A DNA stretch of 28,195 nt, from assembly GCA_002385735.1 (NCBI GenBank), contig DGEB01000068.1, positions 1-28,195 on the forward strand. Reading direction: 5' to 3'. Position 1 is the stretch's first letter, and every line of letters starts with the position of its first letter. The translations under genes and the position numbers were made by a program. This document shows positions 8,508-17,304 of this stretch, piece by piece. Origin of the DNA: Peptococcaceae bacterium UBA3937 (GTDB taxonomy: Bacteria > Bacillota > Peptococcia > DRI-13 > DTU073). The notes below the pieces were generated by a model. That model was given only the letters and a program-made list of their open reading frames with translations, searched no databases and was not told the origin of the DNA.

Positions 8508-9944
8508 ATGTTGAAAGTACTATATGTGGCATCAGAGTGCGCTCCTTTTGCGATAACAGGCGGGCTGGGCGATGTAATAGAAAGTTTGCCGCGGGCCATC
8601 CAAAAAAAGAAAGTGGACGCGAGAGTAATTCTGCCGAAGTACGGCAATATTCCCGCTGAATATAAAAAAGAAATGATGCATGTTAAGAGTTTTACCGTGC
8701 CGGTGGGCTGGCGCAACCAGTATGCCGGCCTCCAGGTGTTCGAGCATCAAGGAATTACTTACTATTTCATCGATAATGAAGGGTATTTTAAACGGGAAGG
8801 GATTTACGGCTATTTTGACGAAGCGGAGCGCTTTTCCTTCTTTTGCCGGGCCGTTTTGGAAAGCCTGCAATACATGGACGATTTTCAACCGGATATTTTG
8901 CACTGCAATGACTGGCAGACCGCTTTGGTCCCCGTCTTTTTGAAAGAATTTTATTGGGATAAGCCTTTATACCAGAAGATCAAGACTGTTTTCACGATTC
9001 ATAATTTAAAGTATCAGGGCGTATTCTGGATGAATGTGGAAGATGTTTTAGGACTGTCTTCCTCGAAGCAATATGATGAGGCCTTTGAGTTCTATGGCGA
9101 TATTAATTTCATGAAAGCAGGAATTTATTATGCTGATAAGATTACCACGGTCAGCAATACATACGCGGAGGAAATTAAGACCGCCTATTTTGGCGAGAAC
9201 CTGGACGGAGTATTAAGAAAATTCGGGGATAAATTAGTGGGGATTATCAACGGGATTGACTATAACAAATACAATCCGGAAAGCGACCCGCACATTTATG
9301 CGAATTACCGGACGTCCCTGGCGAAAAAAGAGCAGAACAAACTGATGCTGCAGGAAGACATGGGCTTGCCGGTAAGGAATAATGTCCCCATGTTGGGGAT
9401 GGTTTCCCGTTTAACCCGCCAGAAAGGGCTTGATTTGCTGGTTTATATTATTGACGAGTTGTTGTCCCTGGATGTGCAACTAGTGATCCTTGGGGTCGGC
9501 GAATATGGCTATGAGCATACTTTAAGGTATGCCGCTGAAAGACATCCGGCCAAAATGCAGCTGTTTTTGATGTTCAATGAAGCCATGGCCCGCAAGATTT
9601 ATGCGGCTTCGGACCTGTATCTGATGCCTTCCCTTTTTGAACCTTGTGGCTTAAGCCACTTGATAGCCTTAAGGTATGGCACCTTACCGGTGGTGCGGGA
9701 AACGGGCGGCTTGAAAGATACCATCCAGTCCTACAATGAGTGCACCGGGGAAGGGAATGGCTTTAGTTTTACGAACTTTAACGCCCATGACTTTTTATTC
9801 ACCATCAAACGGGCGCTGGATTTTTATCATAATCAGCCGGTTATTTGGAACAATATAGTCAAGAATGCCTTTAAAGCTAACTACAGTTGGCATACTTCCG
9901 CCCAGAGATATATCGATCTATACGAATCACTTCTTTCCGATTGA
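8508..9944 (+). CDS. glgA: Glycogen synthase (ADP-glucose, GT5)
   Basis: Adds glucose from ADP-glucose to the non-reducing end of alpha-1,4 glucan. At 478 residues it has the usual bacterial length. Conserved GT5 parts are ASECAPF at the N-terminus, HCNDWQTALVP, FTIHNLKYQGVF, INGIDYNKYNP, VSRLTRQKGLD (the Arg and Lys of the catalytic site), FEPCGLSHL with the catalytic Glu, and RETGGLKDT. One residue is odd: the N-terminal K-x-G-G-L motif reads ITGGL, with isoleucine 16 where E. coli has Lys15, a residue implicated in ADP-glucose binding. The ATG is one base after the glgD stop, behind AGGGAGGG, which suggests translational coupling. Confidence 0.94.
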   Translation: MLKVLYVASECAPFAITGGLGDVIESLPRAIQKKKVDARVILPKYGNIPAEYKKEMMHVKSFTVPVGWRNQYAGLQVFEHQGITYYFIDNEGYFKREGIYGYFDEAERFSFFCRAVLESLQYMDDFQPDILHCNDWQTALVPVFLKEFYWDKPLYQKIKTVFTIHNLKYQGVFWMNVEDVLGLSSSKQYDEAFEFYGDINFMKAGIYYADKITTVSNTYAEEIKTAYFGENLDGVLRKFGDKLVGIINGIDYNKYNPESDPHIYANYRTSLAKKEQNKLMLQEDMGLPVRNNVPMLGMVSRLTRQKGLDLLVYIIDELLSLDVQLVILGVGEYGYEHTLRYAAERHPAKMQLFLMFNEAMARKIYAASDLYLMPSLFEPCGLSHLIALRYGTLPVVRETGGLKDTIQSYNECTGEGNGFSFTNFNAHDFLFTIKRALDFYHNQPVIWNNIVKNAFKANYSWHTSAQRYIDLYESLLSD

Positions 9945-10051
9945 AGCGTAAAATAATGAAAAAACATCATGGAAGCTCACCCAAACAAAAAATAAATTAG
10001 AGAGGAAAAAAAGGGGAAGTAGTGGGAAAACATACAGAGGAGAAAAACCAA

Positions 10052-11995
10052 ATGAGCTTAAGCTGGATTTATCATAATACGCATGACTTAAAGTGCCGTG
10101 AGCCTTTTGGCGCCGTTCCCAGCGGAGAAAAGGTTACTCTGCGCCTGGGATTGCAAGCGACTACAAAAATCGAAACGGTGCTTTTACGTTTATGGAGGAA
10201 CCAGGATCGGGTGCAGGATGCCGAACTGCATTTAGAAAAGGGGGAAGGGAACAAAAAGTATTATCAAGTCGAAATTCCGACACCGGTGGTGGGACTTTAC
10301 TGGTACTATTTTGTGGTGATCACCGGCGGCAAGGTTTATTATTATGGCAATAACAATGAAAGGTTGGGCGGGGAGGGCTTGCTCCGAGAACAAGTACCGC
10401 CCCCTTTTCAGATTACCGTATATCGTGATTTTACCGTCCCGGATTGGTTTTCCAGAAGCGTGATGTATCAAATTTTCGTGGATCGTTTTTACAACGGCAA
10501 CGAAAACGGGGTCGTTAACAATCCGAAGAAGGGCTCGCTGCTTCACGGCTGTTGGGACGATACGCCGATTTACATCAAGGAGCCGGAAACCGGGGCCATC
10601 CTCCGGTGGGATTTCTTCGGCGGCAATTTGGAAGGGATCATCAAAAAGCTTCCCTACCTAAAGGAACTGGGGGTGGGTGTGCTCTATTTCAATCCGATTT
10701 TTGAATCCCCCAGTAATCATAAGTACGACACGGCGGATTACAAAAAGATTGATTCGATGTTTGGAAGCAATGAGGATTTTCGTCGTTTGTGCCAAAAAGC
10801 GCGGGAGTACAACATCCGCATTATCCTGGACGGAGTGTTCAGCCATACGGGAAGCGACAGTATTTATTTCAACAAGGAAGGCAATTATCCCGGTTTGGGG
10901 GCGTACCAGTCGCCCAGTTCGCCCTATTTCAGTTGGTACCGCTTCAACCGCTATCCCGATGAATACGAAAGCTGGTGGGGCTTCGGGAATTTACCGAACG
11001 TTGATGAGTTGAATCCCTCCTATTTAAAGTTTATCTTGGAGGACGAAGACAGTGTCGTCCGCTACTGGATAAAAATGGGGGCGGCCGGGTGGCGGCTGGA
11101 TGTGGCCGATGAATTGCCGGACGAATTTATCAAAAAAATGCGGGCCGTGATGAAGGAAACCGACCCGGAATCGATTCTATTGGGTGAAGTCTGGGAGGAT
11201 GCCTCCAATAAGGTCAGCTACGGGGAACAACGGGAGTACCTGTGGGGGGAAGAACTGGATTCGGTCATGAATTATCCCTTCCGCAATATCCTCCTGGGTT
11301 TTTTACTGGGGCATCTTGACGCTTGGCAGGTGCACCGGCGGCTGATGAATCTGGCCGAAAATTATCCCAAAGTCAGTTTTTACAGTGTGATGAATTTGCT
11401 GGGGAGCCACGATGTGCCCAGAGTGTTGACCATTTTAGGGGAGGCCCCGCCGGAGCAGCATGTGCATCCGAAAGACAAGGCGAAGTTTCGGCTTTCACCC
11501 CGGCAGCGGAGGCTGGGGATTCGCCGTCTGAAGCTGGCCGTTCTTTTCCAGATGTGTTTTCCCGGCGTACCGGCCATTTATTATGGAGACGAAGCCGGCA
11601 TGGAGGGTTATACCGACCCCTATAACCGGGGTCCTTATCCCTGGGGAAGAGAAGATCAGGATCTGATAAACCACTATAAGAAGCTGATTGGCTTTAGGAA
11701 TAATTTTTCCGCTTTGCACCAGGGCGAGTGGAAAACCGCTTACGCCCAGGGCGACGTTTACGGCTTTTTCCGGAAGGACGGAAAAGAGCAGTTTTTGATT
11801 TTGCTTAATCGGAGCAAAGATACGGAACACACGGTGACGGTGCCTTTGAGTGAGGACTCCCGGGGCGGATGGAGGGAAATCTTCCCGCAGGAAACAAAAC
11901 TCCTTGAACAGCAGGAAAAGCGCGGAGGGAACGAGGCTTTAACCGTAAAACTGCCGCCTTTGGAAGGGAAGATCCTGGCTCGCGTCCGCCCGTAA
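10052..11995 (+). CDS. GH13 alpha-glucan hydrolase (neopullulanase/cyclomaltodextrinase-like)
   Basis: Probably hydrolyses maltodextrins or debranched glycogen fragments in the cytoplasm; no signal peptide is seen. The protein has 647 residues. An N-terminal beta-rich domain (about 1-130) precedes the GH13 barrel, which opens with VMYQIFVDRFYNG. Region I is LDGVFSHTG. The nucleophile Asp350 is in GWRLDVADE, the acid/base Glu379 in LLGEVWED and Asp454 in LLGSHDVPR. The N-domain plus this motif set resembles the neopullulanase, cyclomaltodextrinase and maltogenic amylase group; exact specificity cannot be read. An in-frame GTG at 10022 also has a GGGGAAG site; I prefer the ATG at 10052 behind AGAGGAG (8-nt spacing), where the conserved-looking sequence begins. 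It follows glgA by 107 bases. Confidence 0.85.
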   Translation: MSLSWIYHNTHDLKCREPFGAVPSGEKVTLRLGLQATTKIETVLLRLWRNQDRVQDAELHLEKGEGNKKYYQVEIPTPVVGLYWYYFVVITGGKVYYYGNNNERLGGEGLLREQVPPPFQITVYRDFTVPDWFSRSVMYQIFVDRFYNGNENGVVNNPKKGSLLHGCWDDTPIYIKEPETGAILRWDFFGGNLEGIIKKLPYLKELGVGVLYFNPIFESPSNHKYDTADYKKIDSMFGSNEDFRRLCQKAREYNIRIILDGVFSHTGSDSIYFNKEGNYPGLGAYQSPSSPYFSWYRFNRYPDEYESWWGFGNLPNVDELNPSYLKFILEDEDSVVRYWIKMGAAGWRLDVADELPDEFIKKMRAVMKETDPESILLGEVWEDASNKVSYGEQREYLWGEELDSVMNYPFRNILLGFLLGHLDAWQVHRRLMNLAENYPKVSFYSVMNLLGSHDVPRVLTILGEAPPEQHVHPKDKAKFRLSPRQRRLGIRRLKLAVLFQMCFPGVPAIYYGDEAGMEGYTDPYNRGPYPWGREDQDLINHYKKLIGFRNNFSALHQGEWKTAYAQGDVYGFFRKDGKEQFLILLNRSKDTEHTVTVPLSEDSRGGWREIFPQETKLLEQQEKRGGNEALTVKLPPLEGKILARVRP

Positions 11996-12175
11996 GGCTA
12001 AAAAGGGTCATAACAAAAGAAGGCATTAGTTCTGAAGTAAGAAGAGGGAAAGGAGAACCGACGAAGGAACGGAGGTAGAACGTAAAGAATAACATAAAAG
12101 CAAAACGTAGTATGGAAAAGCTCAACCGTTAAGGAGCAAAGGAATTAGTAGATCAGGCAGATTAGGCAAGGGGGC
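11996..12175. other. Purine-rich intergenic spacer, no gene seen
   Basis: This 180-base gap between the GH13 gene and malQ is strikingly rich in A and G on the + strand, with several GGAG/GAAGG motifs but no coding frame with homology, no convincing promoter and no terminator hairpin. It is probably a transcribed operon spacer. Confidence 0.4.
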
Positions 12176-13717
12176 ATGGAAGTGCAATTAAACAGAGCCG
12201 GGGGAATATTACTTCATCCTACTTCCCTTCCTTCCAGATACGGGATTGGCGACTTAGGGCCGGAGGCGTATCAATTTATTGATTTTCTGGCCGCAAGCCA
12301 CATCAAGCTGTGGCAGGTGCTGCCGCTTAATCCCATCGGGTTCGGAGATTCACCTTATCAAGCTTTTTCTGCTTTCGCCGGCAGTCCGTTGTTGATTAGT
12401 CCGGATCTTTTAGCGGAGGAAGGGCTTTTAGCGGCGAAGCAATTAAGGTCGGTGCCTGCATTTCCGGAAGAACGGGTGGACTACGCGCTTTGCGCTGTCT
12501 ATAAAGAAAAACTGTGTCGTGAGGCTTACCGGAACTTTCAAGCGGGCGGAAACCGGGAACAGCAGTACCTGGACTTTGTGGAAAGCAAAGCGTACTGGCT
12601 TCCCGATTTTGCCTTGTTTATGGCGTTAAAAAGACATTTTCATAATGTTCCGTGGAATTACTGGGAAAAAGACATTGCTTTGCGCAAGCCGGAAGCTGTG
12701 GCAAGCTGGGAGGAAAAGCTGCGGGACGAGATTGACTACCAACTCTTTTTGCAATATCAGTTTTTCCGGCAGTGGCTTAGCTTGCGGGAATATGCCAACC
12801 GCAAAGGGATTAGCATTATTGGCGATCTGCCGATTTATGTGGCCTATGACAGCAGTGACACCTGGGTTAATCCCCGGTTCTTTGAGCTGGATGAGTTAGG
12901 GAATCCCCTTAAAGTGGGAGGGGTGCCCCCGGACTATTTCAGTGCCACGGGGCAGTTGTGGGGCAATCCCATTTACCGCTGGCCGGAAATGAAGCAGGAC
13001 GATTATTTATGGTGGCGGGAGCGCATCGCCGTCCTTTTGGAACTGGTTGATGTGATCCGGGTAGACCATTTCCGGGGTTTTGAAGCCTACTGGGAGATTC
13101 CGGCGCAGGAGAAAACCGCGATCAACGGCAGGTGGGTCAAAGGCCCGGGGGAGGAGTTATTCCGCGTCCTTACGGATTACCTGGGGGAATTGCCGTTTAT
13201 TGCGGAGGATTTAGGGGTGATTACCCCTGAGGTGCTGGAGCTTAAGAAAAAATTTGGTTTTCCGGGAATGAAGGTTCTGCAGTTTGTGGACCGGGAGTCT
13301 TTCGCCGACCGGCCGGTTTATCGTCAGGGTTCCGGATATGCGGCGGTAGTCAGTCAGGCCAGGGAACAGAGCGCGCAGGCCGGAAATTATATTTATTACA
13401 CCGGCACCCATGACAACGACACCCTGCGGGGCTGGTATGAAAAGACCATCCTTGCTCAGCTCAGCGAGGCGCGCCGGAAAAGCTATGACCAAAAAAAACT
13501 GGAAAAAACCTGCTGGGGTTTCATCGATATTGTCAGCCAGAGCCCGGCCAGATGGTCGATTATACCCCTGCAGGATTTTCTGTGTCTTGATTCGGCAGCA
13601 CGGATGAACACGCCAAATACGGTGGGCGGTAATTGGGAATGGCGGTATCGAAAAGGCGCCTTAACACCGGACCTGGCCCAAAGAATAAAAACGCTCATGC
13701 TTAAATATGGACGGTAG
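12176..13717 (+). CDS. malQ: 4-alpha-glucanotransferase (amylomaltase, GH77)
   Basis: Transfers glucan segments between maltodextrins, releasing glucose and building longer chains that phosphorylase can use. The 513-residue protein shows the GH77 set: GGILLHPTSLPS near the start, FGDSPYQAFSAFAGSP, GDLPIYVAYDSSD, the nucleophile Asp297 in VIRVDHFRGF, the acid/base Glu344 in FIAEDLGVI, and GTHDNDTLRGWY with the third acidic residue near 413. The end reads NTPNTVGGNWEWR. The ATG at 12176 is only one base from the AAGGGGG site (12168-12174); an in-frame GTG at 12182 has normal seven-base spacing and may be the true start. Its last bases overlap the open frame of pgi, but the likely pgi start lies 34 bases further on. 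Confidence 0.94.
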   Translation: MEVQLNRAGGILLHPTSLPSRYGIGDLGPEAYQFIDFLAASHIKLWQVLPLNPIGFGDSPYQAFSAFAGSPLLISPDLLAEEGLLAAKQLRSVPAFPEERVDYALCAVYKEKLCREAYRNFQAGGNREQQYLDFVESKAYWLPDFALFMALKRHFHNVPWNYWEKDIALRKPEAVASWEEKLRDEIDYQLFLQYQFFRQWLSLREYANRKGISIIGDLPIYVAYDSSDTWVNPRFFELDELGNPLKVGGVPPDYFSATGQLWGNPIYRWPEMKQDDYLWWRERIAVLLELVDVIRVDHFRGFEAYWEIPAQEKTAINGRWVKGPGEELFRVLTDYLGELPFIAEDLGVITPEVLELKKKFGFPGMKVLQFVDRESFADRPVYRQGSGYAAVVSQAREQSAQAGNYIYYTGTHDNDTLRGWYEKTILAQLSEARRKSYDQKKLEKTCWGFIDIVSQSPARWSIIPLQDFLCLDSAARMNTPNTVGGNWEWRYRKGALTPDLAQRIKTLMLKYGR

Positions 13718-13751
13718 AAATCATTTCAGAGAACAGAGGTGGGATTGGACG

Positions 13752-15335
13752 ATGGAAGGGCAAGCTTTATGGGAGAAATTTCAGGCGGGGCAATATATGA
13801 ATGAGTCGTTGGGATTAGCCCTTGATTATAGCTGTATGGATTTTCCGACCGGCTTTTTTCAGGAAATGGAGCCCCGGTTCGAGCGGGCCTTCGCGGCCAT
13901 GCGGGAGTTGGAAGAGGGGAAGATTGCCAACCCGGATGAGAACAGGATGGTGGGCCATTATTGGCTGAGGGACGCGGCCCTTGCTCCCAGCGCGCAGATC
14001 GGGGAAGAGATAAGGGCAACCATCGAAAAGATTCGTGCCTTCGGGCAGAAAATAAAGAGCGGGCAAATTGTCTCCGCGCAAGGCAAGGCTTTCCGCCGTT
14101 TTCTTTTGGTCGGGATCGGCGGTTCGGCCCTGGGACCCATGTTAATGTACGATGCTTTAGGGTCGAAAGAAGGGCTGCAGGGATATTTTCTGGATAACAC
14201 CGATCCGGATGGGATCGGGCAGGTCCTGGAAAAATTACATGATTACCTGGGAGAAACCCTGGTCATCGTAATATCCAAAAGCGGCGGGACCGTGGAAACC
14301 CGGAACGGGATGGTGGAGGTTCAACAAGCTTTCCGCGCCCAGAACATCGCTTTTGCCCGTCAAGCCGTAACGATTACCACCGCCGGCAGTAAAATGGACA
14401 AGCTGGCGGCGGAGCAAGGCTGGTTGGGACGGTTCTACATGTGGGACTGGGTCGGCGGGCGTACCTCTGTCACTTCGGCCGTGGGCCTGTTGCCGGCGGC
14501 TTTGCAGGGGCTGGATATTGATGAGTTTTTGGCCGGCGCCCGGGTCTGTGATCAGCTGACGCGGTCCGGGGAGTTGCTTAATAATCCGGCCGCCCTTCTG
14601 GCGGCGGCCTGGTATTACAACGTGAAAAAGTGCGGCCGGGGGAACATGGTGGTTTTGCCCTACCGGGACAGCCTGCAGCTCTTGTCCCGTTACTTGCAGC
14701 AGTTGATCATGGAATCCCTGGGCAAAGAGAAGGATCTGGCGGACCGGACCGTGCACGAAGGGCTGACAGTGTTTGGCAACAAAGGTTCCACCGACCAGCA
14801 CGCTTATGTGCAGCAACTGTTGGACGGTGTCTATGACTCCCTGGTAGTCTTCGTGGAAATCAAAAAGGACCGGCGGGTCACACCGGTCTACGTAGAAGAG
14901 GATATCACCAGCGGGGATTACCTGAAAGCCTTCCTGGAAGGGACCCGGCGCGCCTTAAAGCAAAAAGGACGGGTATCCCTGACCATCAGTCTGGAAGAAC
15001 TAAACCCCCACTCCATGGGTGCTTTGATCGCCCTCTTTGAAAGAGCGGTAGGCTTATACGCCGCTTTAATCAATGTCAATGCCTATCACCAGCCCGGGGT
15101 GGAATTAGGAAAGAAGGGGGCCGGTTTTTACATTGAGTTGCAGCGGAAAGTCGTGCGGTCCTTAAGGGACGAAAAGGGCCAAAGCTTTACCGCGGAAGAA
15201 CTGGCTCAGCGCATCGGCGCCCCGGAGGAAACGGAACTGGTCTTCAAGATTTTGGAGTATCTCTATCTCAATCAGCGGCACGACCTTAAAAAAGAAAAAG
15301 GAGCGACTCCTTTTTCCGCCCGGTATTTTATCTAA
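13752..15335 (+). CDS. pgi: Glucose-6-phosphate isomerase
   Basis: Interconverts glucose-6-phosphate and fructose-6-phosphate, joining the glycogen cycle to glycolysis and gluconeogenesis. Of its 527 residues, those recognised as family marks include LLVGIGGSALGP, SKSGGTVETRNG (sugar-phosphate loop), VGGRTSVTSAVGLLPA, ESLGKEKD with the catalytic Glu, GSTDQHAYVQQL, and YHQPGVELGKK, which corresponds to the second PGI signature. The ATG at 13752 is chosen because AGAGGT (13735-13740) precedes it. The in-frame ATG at 13707, which would overlap malQ by 11 bases, has no ribosome site. This is the last gene of the operon; a strong terminator lies ten bases beyond the stop. Confidence 0.94.
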   Translation: MEGQALWEKFQAGQYMNESLGLALDYSCMDFPTGFFQEMEPRFERAFAAMRELEEGKIANPDENRMVGHYWLRDAALAPSAQIGEEIRATIEKIRAFGQKIKSGQIVSAQGKAFRRFLLVGIGGSALGPMLMYDALGSKEGLQGYFLDNTDPDGIGQVLEKLHDYLGETLVIVISKSGGTVETRNGMVEVQQAFRAQNIAFARQAVTITTAGSKMDKLAAEQGWLGRFYMWDWVGGRTSVTSAVGLLPAALQGLDIDEFLAGARVCDQLTRSGELLNNPAALLAAAWYYNVKKCGRGNMVVLPYRDSLQLLSRYLQQLIMESLGKEKDLADRTVHEGLTVFGNKGSTDQHAYVQQLLDGVYDSLVVFVEIKKDRRVTPVYVEEDITSGDYLKAFLEGTRRALKQKGRVSLTISLEELNPHSMGALIALFERAVGLYAALINVNAYHQPGVELGKKGAGFYIELQRKVVRSLRDEKGQSFTAEELAQRIGAPEETELVFKILEYLYLNQRHDLKKEKGATPFSARYFI

Positions 15336-15344
15336 CGATAAATT

Positions 15345-15375
15345 ATCCCAGTGGAATTCTTCCACTGGGATTTTT
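15345..15375 (+). terminator. Rho-independent terminator of the glycogen operon
   Basis: A perfect 11-bp stem (ATCCCAGTGGA, 15345-15355, with its complement 15361-15371) around a 5-nt loop runs straight into five T residues (15371-15375). It sits just after pgi. The same hairpin lies downstream of the convergent pgcA, but the opposite side lacks a good T run, so it is mainly a + strand terminator. Confidence 0.92.
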
Positions 15376-15453
15376 GTGTCTTGGGCGGATGGTTTGCCCC
15401 GCTTGCTATTGCTTTGCCTTGAGCTTATGCCGCAGGGTGTTGTAATAGCCGTT

Positions 15454-17187
15454 TCATTTAACGGAGTTAATAAGCTCCAGGAAACCGTCTTTCAAAGCGG
15501 TCAGTTGCTGCTGGGCTTCTTCCGGGCTTTTTCCTTTGACGGCAAAGTAGATTTTAAGCTTGGGCTCCGTTCCGGACGGCCTGATGCAACACCAAGCGCC
15601 GGTGGTGAATAAATATTGCAGGACGTTGGAACAAGGCAGTTCAATAGGGGTTTTACTATCGCAGGCGCAATCAATTGCTTCGGAGAAGAGATAATCTTTG
15701 CGTACGGCGATTGGATAACCTTTGATTTCGGATAAAGGGTTGTCGCGGAAGTAGGACATCACTTTGCACAATTGTTTTTGCCCTTCCAGGCCGGGCATGG
15801 TGATATTGATCAGGTCTTCTTTAAAGTAGCCGTATTTTTGGTACAGCTGTTCAAGGCGTTCCGCAATATCGCTGCCTTGTTTTTTGTAATAGAGAGCCAT
15901 TTCGGCAAGCAGCAGGCAGGTTTGCACCGCGTCTTTATCCCGGACATAGCTGCCGATGAGGTAGCCATAACTTTCTTCGTAGCCAAAGAGGAAGGTATGT
16001 TGTTTGGTTTCTTCGAATTCGGCGATTTTTTCCCCGATGTATTTAAAGCCGGTCAAAACATCCAGGTGTTTTACCCCGTAATCCTGAGCGATTCTTACCC
16101 CCATTTCGGAAGTGACGATGGTTTTGATGATAATGCTGTTTTCAGGGAGGATATTTTTCCTGGCCCTCATTTGGAGCAGGTAATCAATCAAGAGGGCGCC
16201 GGTCTGGTTACCGGTAAAACTCACGTAGTCGCCGCTTTTGGTCCTTACGGTAAAGGCCACCCGGTCCGCATCGGGGTCGGTAGCCAGGACGAGGTCCGCG
16301 TTAATCTTGCGGGCCAGGTCTATGGCCAGGGCACAAGCCGATCTTTCCTCGGGATTAGGGGAGACCACCGTAGGGAAGGCCGGGTCCGGGTCGGCTTGCT
16401 CTTTTACCACATGGACATCGGAAAAACCACATTCCTTTAAGAGCCTGGTGACTGGAATCAGGCCTGTCCCGTGCAAAGGCGTGTAAACAATCCGCAGGTC
16501 ACCGGCTTCGGGCAGGAGTTCTTCATTTAAAAGGAGTTTTTTCGTCTCCTGAATATAGCGCCCCAGGATTTTATCATCGAGCCAAAGCAGGTATCCTTCT
16601 TTTTCGGCCGCCTCCTGGTCAGCAACCGGGATGGCGAATTCATTCTCCACCGCCTGGATTTCGGCCGTAACGGCATTGGAAAAGGCATCGGTAAGTTGGC
16701 CGCCGTGTTTGCCGTAGACTTTGTAGCCGTTATATTCTTTCGGATTATGACTGGCGGTGATGACGATGCCCGCGGTAGCTTGCAGTTGAACTACCGCGTA
16801 GGAAAGCAACGGGGTAGGGGCGATCTTTTCAAAGACATAGGTTTTGATCCGGTTATTGGCCAGCACCAGGGCTGCTTCCAGGGCGAAATCCCTTGATTTG
16901 TAGCGGGAGTCATAGGCGATGACCACTTTTTGCTCTTCAGCGGGAAAGGCCTTTTGGAGATAGTTCGCCAGACCCTGGGTTGCTTTGCGGATGGTGTAGA
17001 TATTCATCCGGTTGGTCCCTGCGCCGATGACGCCGCGCATCCCGCCGGTACCGAACTCCAGGTATTTACAGAAACATTCCTCAATTTGACGGGGATCCGT
17101 TTCAATAGAAACGAGTTCGTTCGTTAATTCGTCATTATTTTGCACATTTTCCTTCCATTTTCGAAAAGATACTAAAAATTGTTCCAT
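15454..17187 (-). CDS. pgcA: Alpha-phosphoglucomutase
   Basis: Interconverts glucose-6-phosphate and glucose-1-phosphate, the step needed between the ROK kinase and GlgC. The protein has 577 residues, the size of Bacillus PgcA rather than the shorter GlmM or PMM type. The four family sites are visible: ITASHNP with phosphoserine 146, the metal loop DPDADR (304-309), the sugar loop FGYEESYGYL (401-410) and the phosphate loop RPSGTEPK (536-543). GTGGMRGVIGAGTNRMN near residue 46 is also typical. The start at 17187 follows a GGAGGGG site. It converges on pgi. Its leader contains a promoter candidate and a terminator-like hairpin, listed separately. Phosphomannomutase activity is possible in this superfamily. 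Confidence 0.93.
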   Translation of the reverse strand: MEQFLVSFRKWKENVQNNDELTNELVSIETDPRQIEECFCKYLEFGTGGMRGVIGAGTNRMNIYTIRKATQGLANYLQKAFPAEEQKVVIAYDSRYKSRDFALEAALVLANNRIKTYVFEKIAPTPLLSYAVVQLQATAGIVITASHNPKEYNGYKVYGKHGGQLTDAFSNAVTAEIQAVENEFAIPVADQEAAEKEGYLLWLDDKILGRYIQETKKLLLNEELLPEAGDLRIVYTPLHGTGLIPVTRLLKECGFSDVHVVKEQADPDPAFPTVVSPNPEERSACALAIDLARKINADLVLATDPDADRVAFTVRTKSGDYVSFTGNQTGALLIDYLLQMRARKNILPENSIIIKTIVTSEMGVRIAQDYGVKHLDVLTGFKYIGEKIAEFEETKQHTFLFGYEESYGYLIGSYVRDKDAVQTCLLLAEMALYYKKQGSDIAERLEQLYQKYGYFKEDLINITMPGLEGQKQLCKVMSYFRDNPLSEIKGYPIAVRKDYLFSEAIDCACDSKTPIELPCSNVLQYLFTTGAWCCIRPSGTEPKLKIYFAVKGKSPEEAQQQLTALKDGFLELINSVK

Positions 17188-17236
17188 TGAAATACCCCTC
17201 CAGTGCGCAGTCAGTGAATTGGTAACATATAAAAAA

Positions 17237-17251
17237 CCGCCCTTCGTGCGG
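17237..17251 (-). terminator. Terminator-like hairpin in the pgcA leader
   Basis: Read on the - strand, CCGC-N7-GCGG is followed directly by TTTTTT (17236-17231), an intrinsic-terminator layout lying between the pgcA promoter candidate and its ribosome site, about 45 bases before the start codon. On the + strand the same hairpin is followed by CTTTTATTT, so it could act in either direction. The stem is only four GC pairs plus A/T extension. It may attenuate pgcA or block transcription leaving pgcA's upstream side. Confidence 0.45.
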
Positions 17252-17273
17252 CTTTTATTTGGCTCGTATGATT

Positions 17274-17304
17274 ATTATATTATACTAGTGGAAAATAAAT
17301 TCAA
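17274..17304 (-). promoter_or_regulatory. Promoter candidate for pgcA
   Basis: On the - strand TTGAAT (17299-17304) precedes overlapping TATAAT boxes at 17279-17284 (14-nt spacer) and 17274-17279 (19-nt spacer). Spacing is not ideal for either, but no better candidate lies before pgcA. Confidence 0.4.

Noticed and set aside
15772..16440. 222-codon open frame on the + strand
   Set aside because: It is antisense to the well-supported pgcA and has no recognisable protein features or ribosome site.
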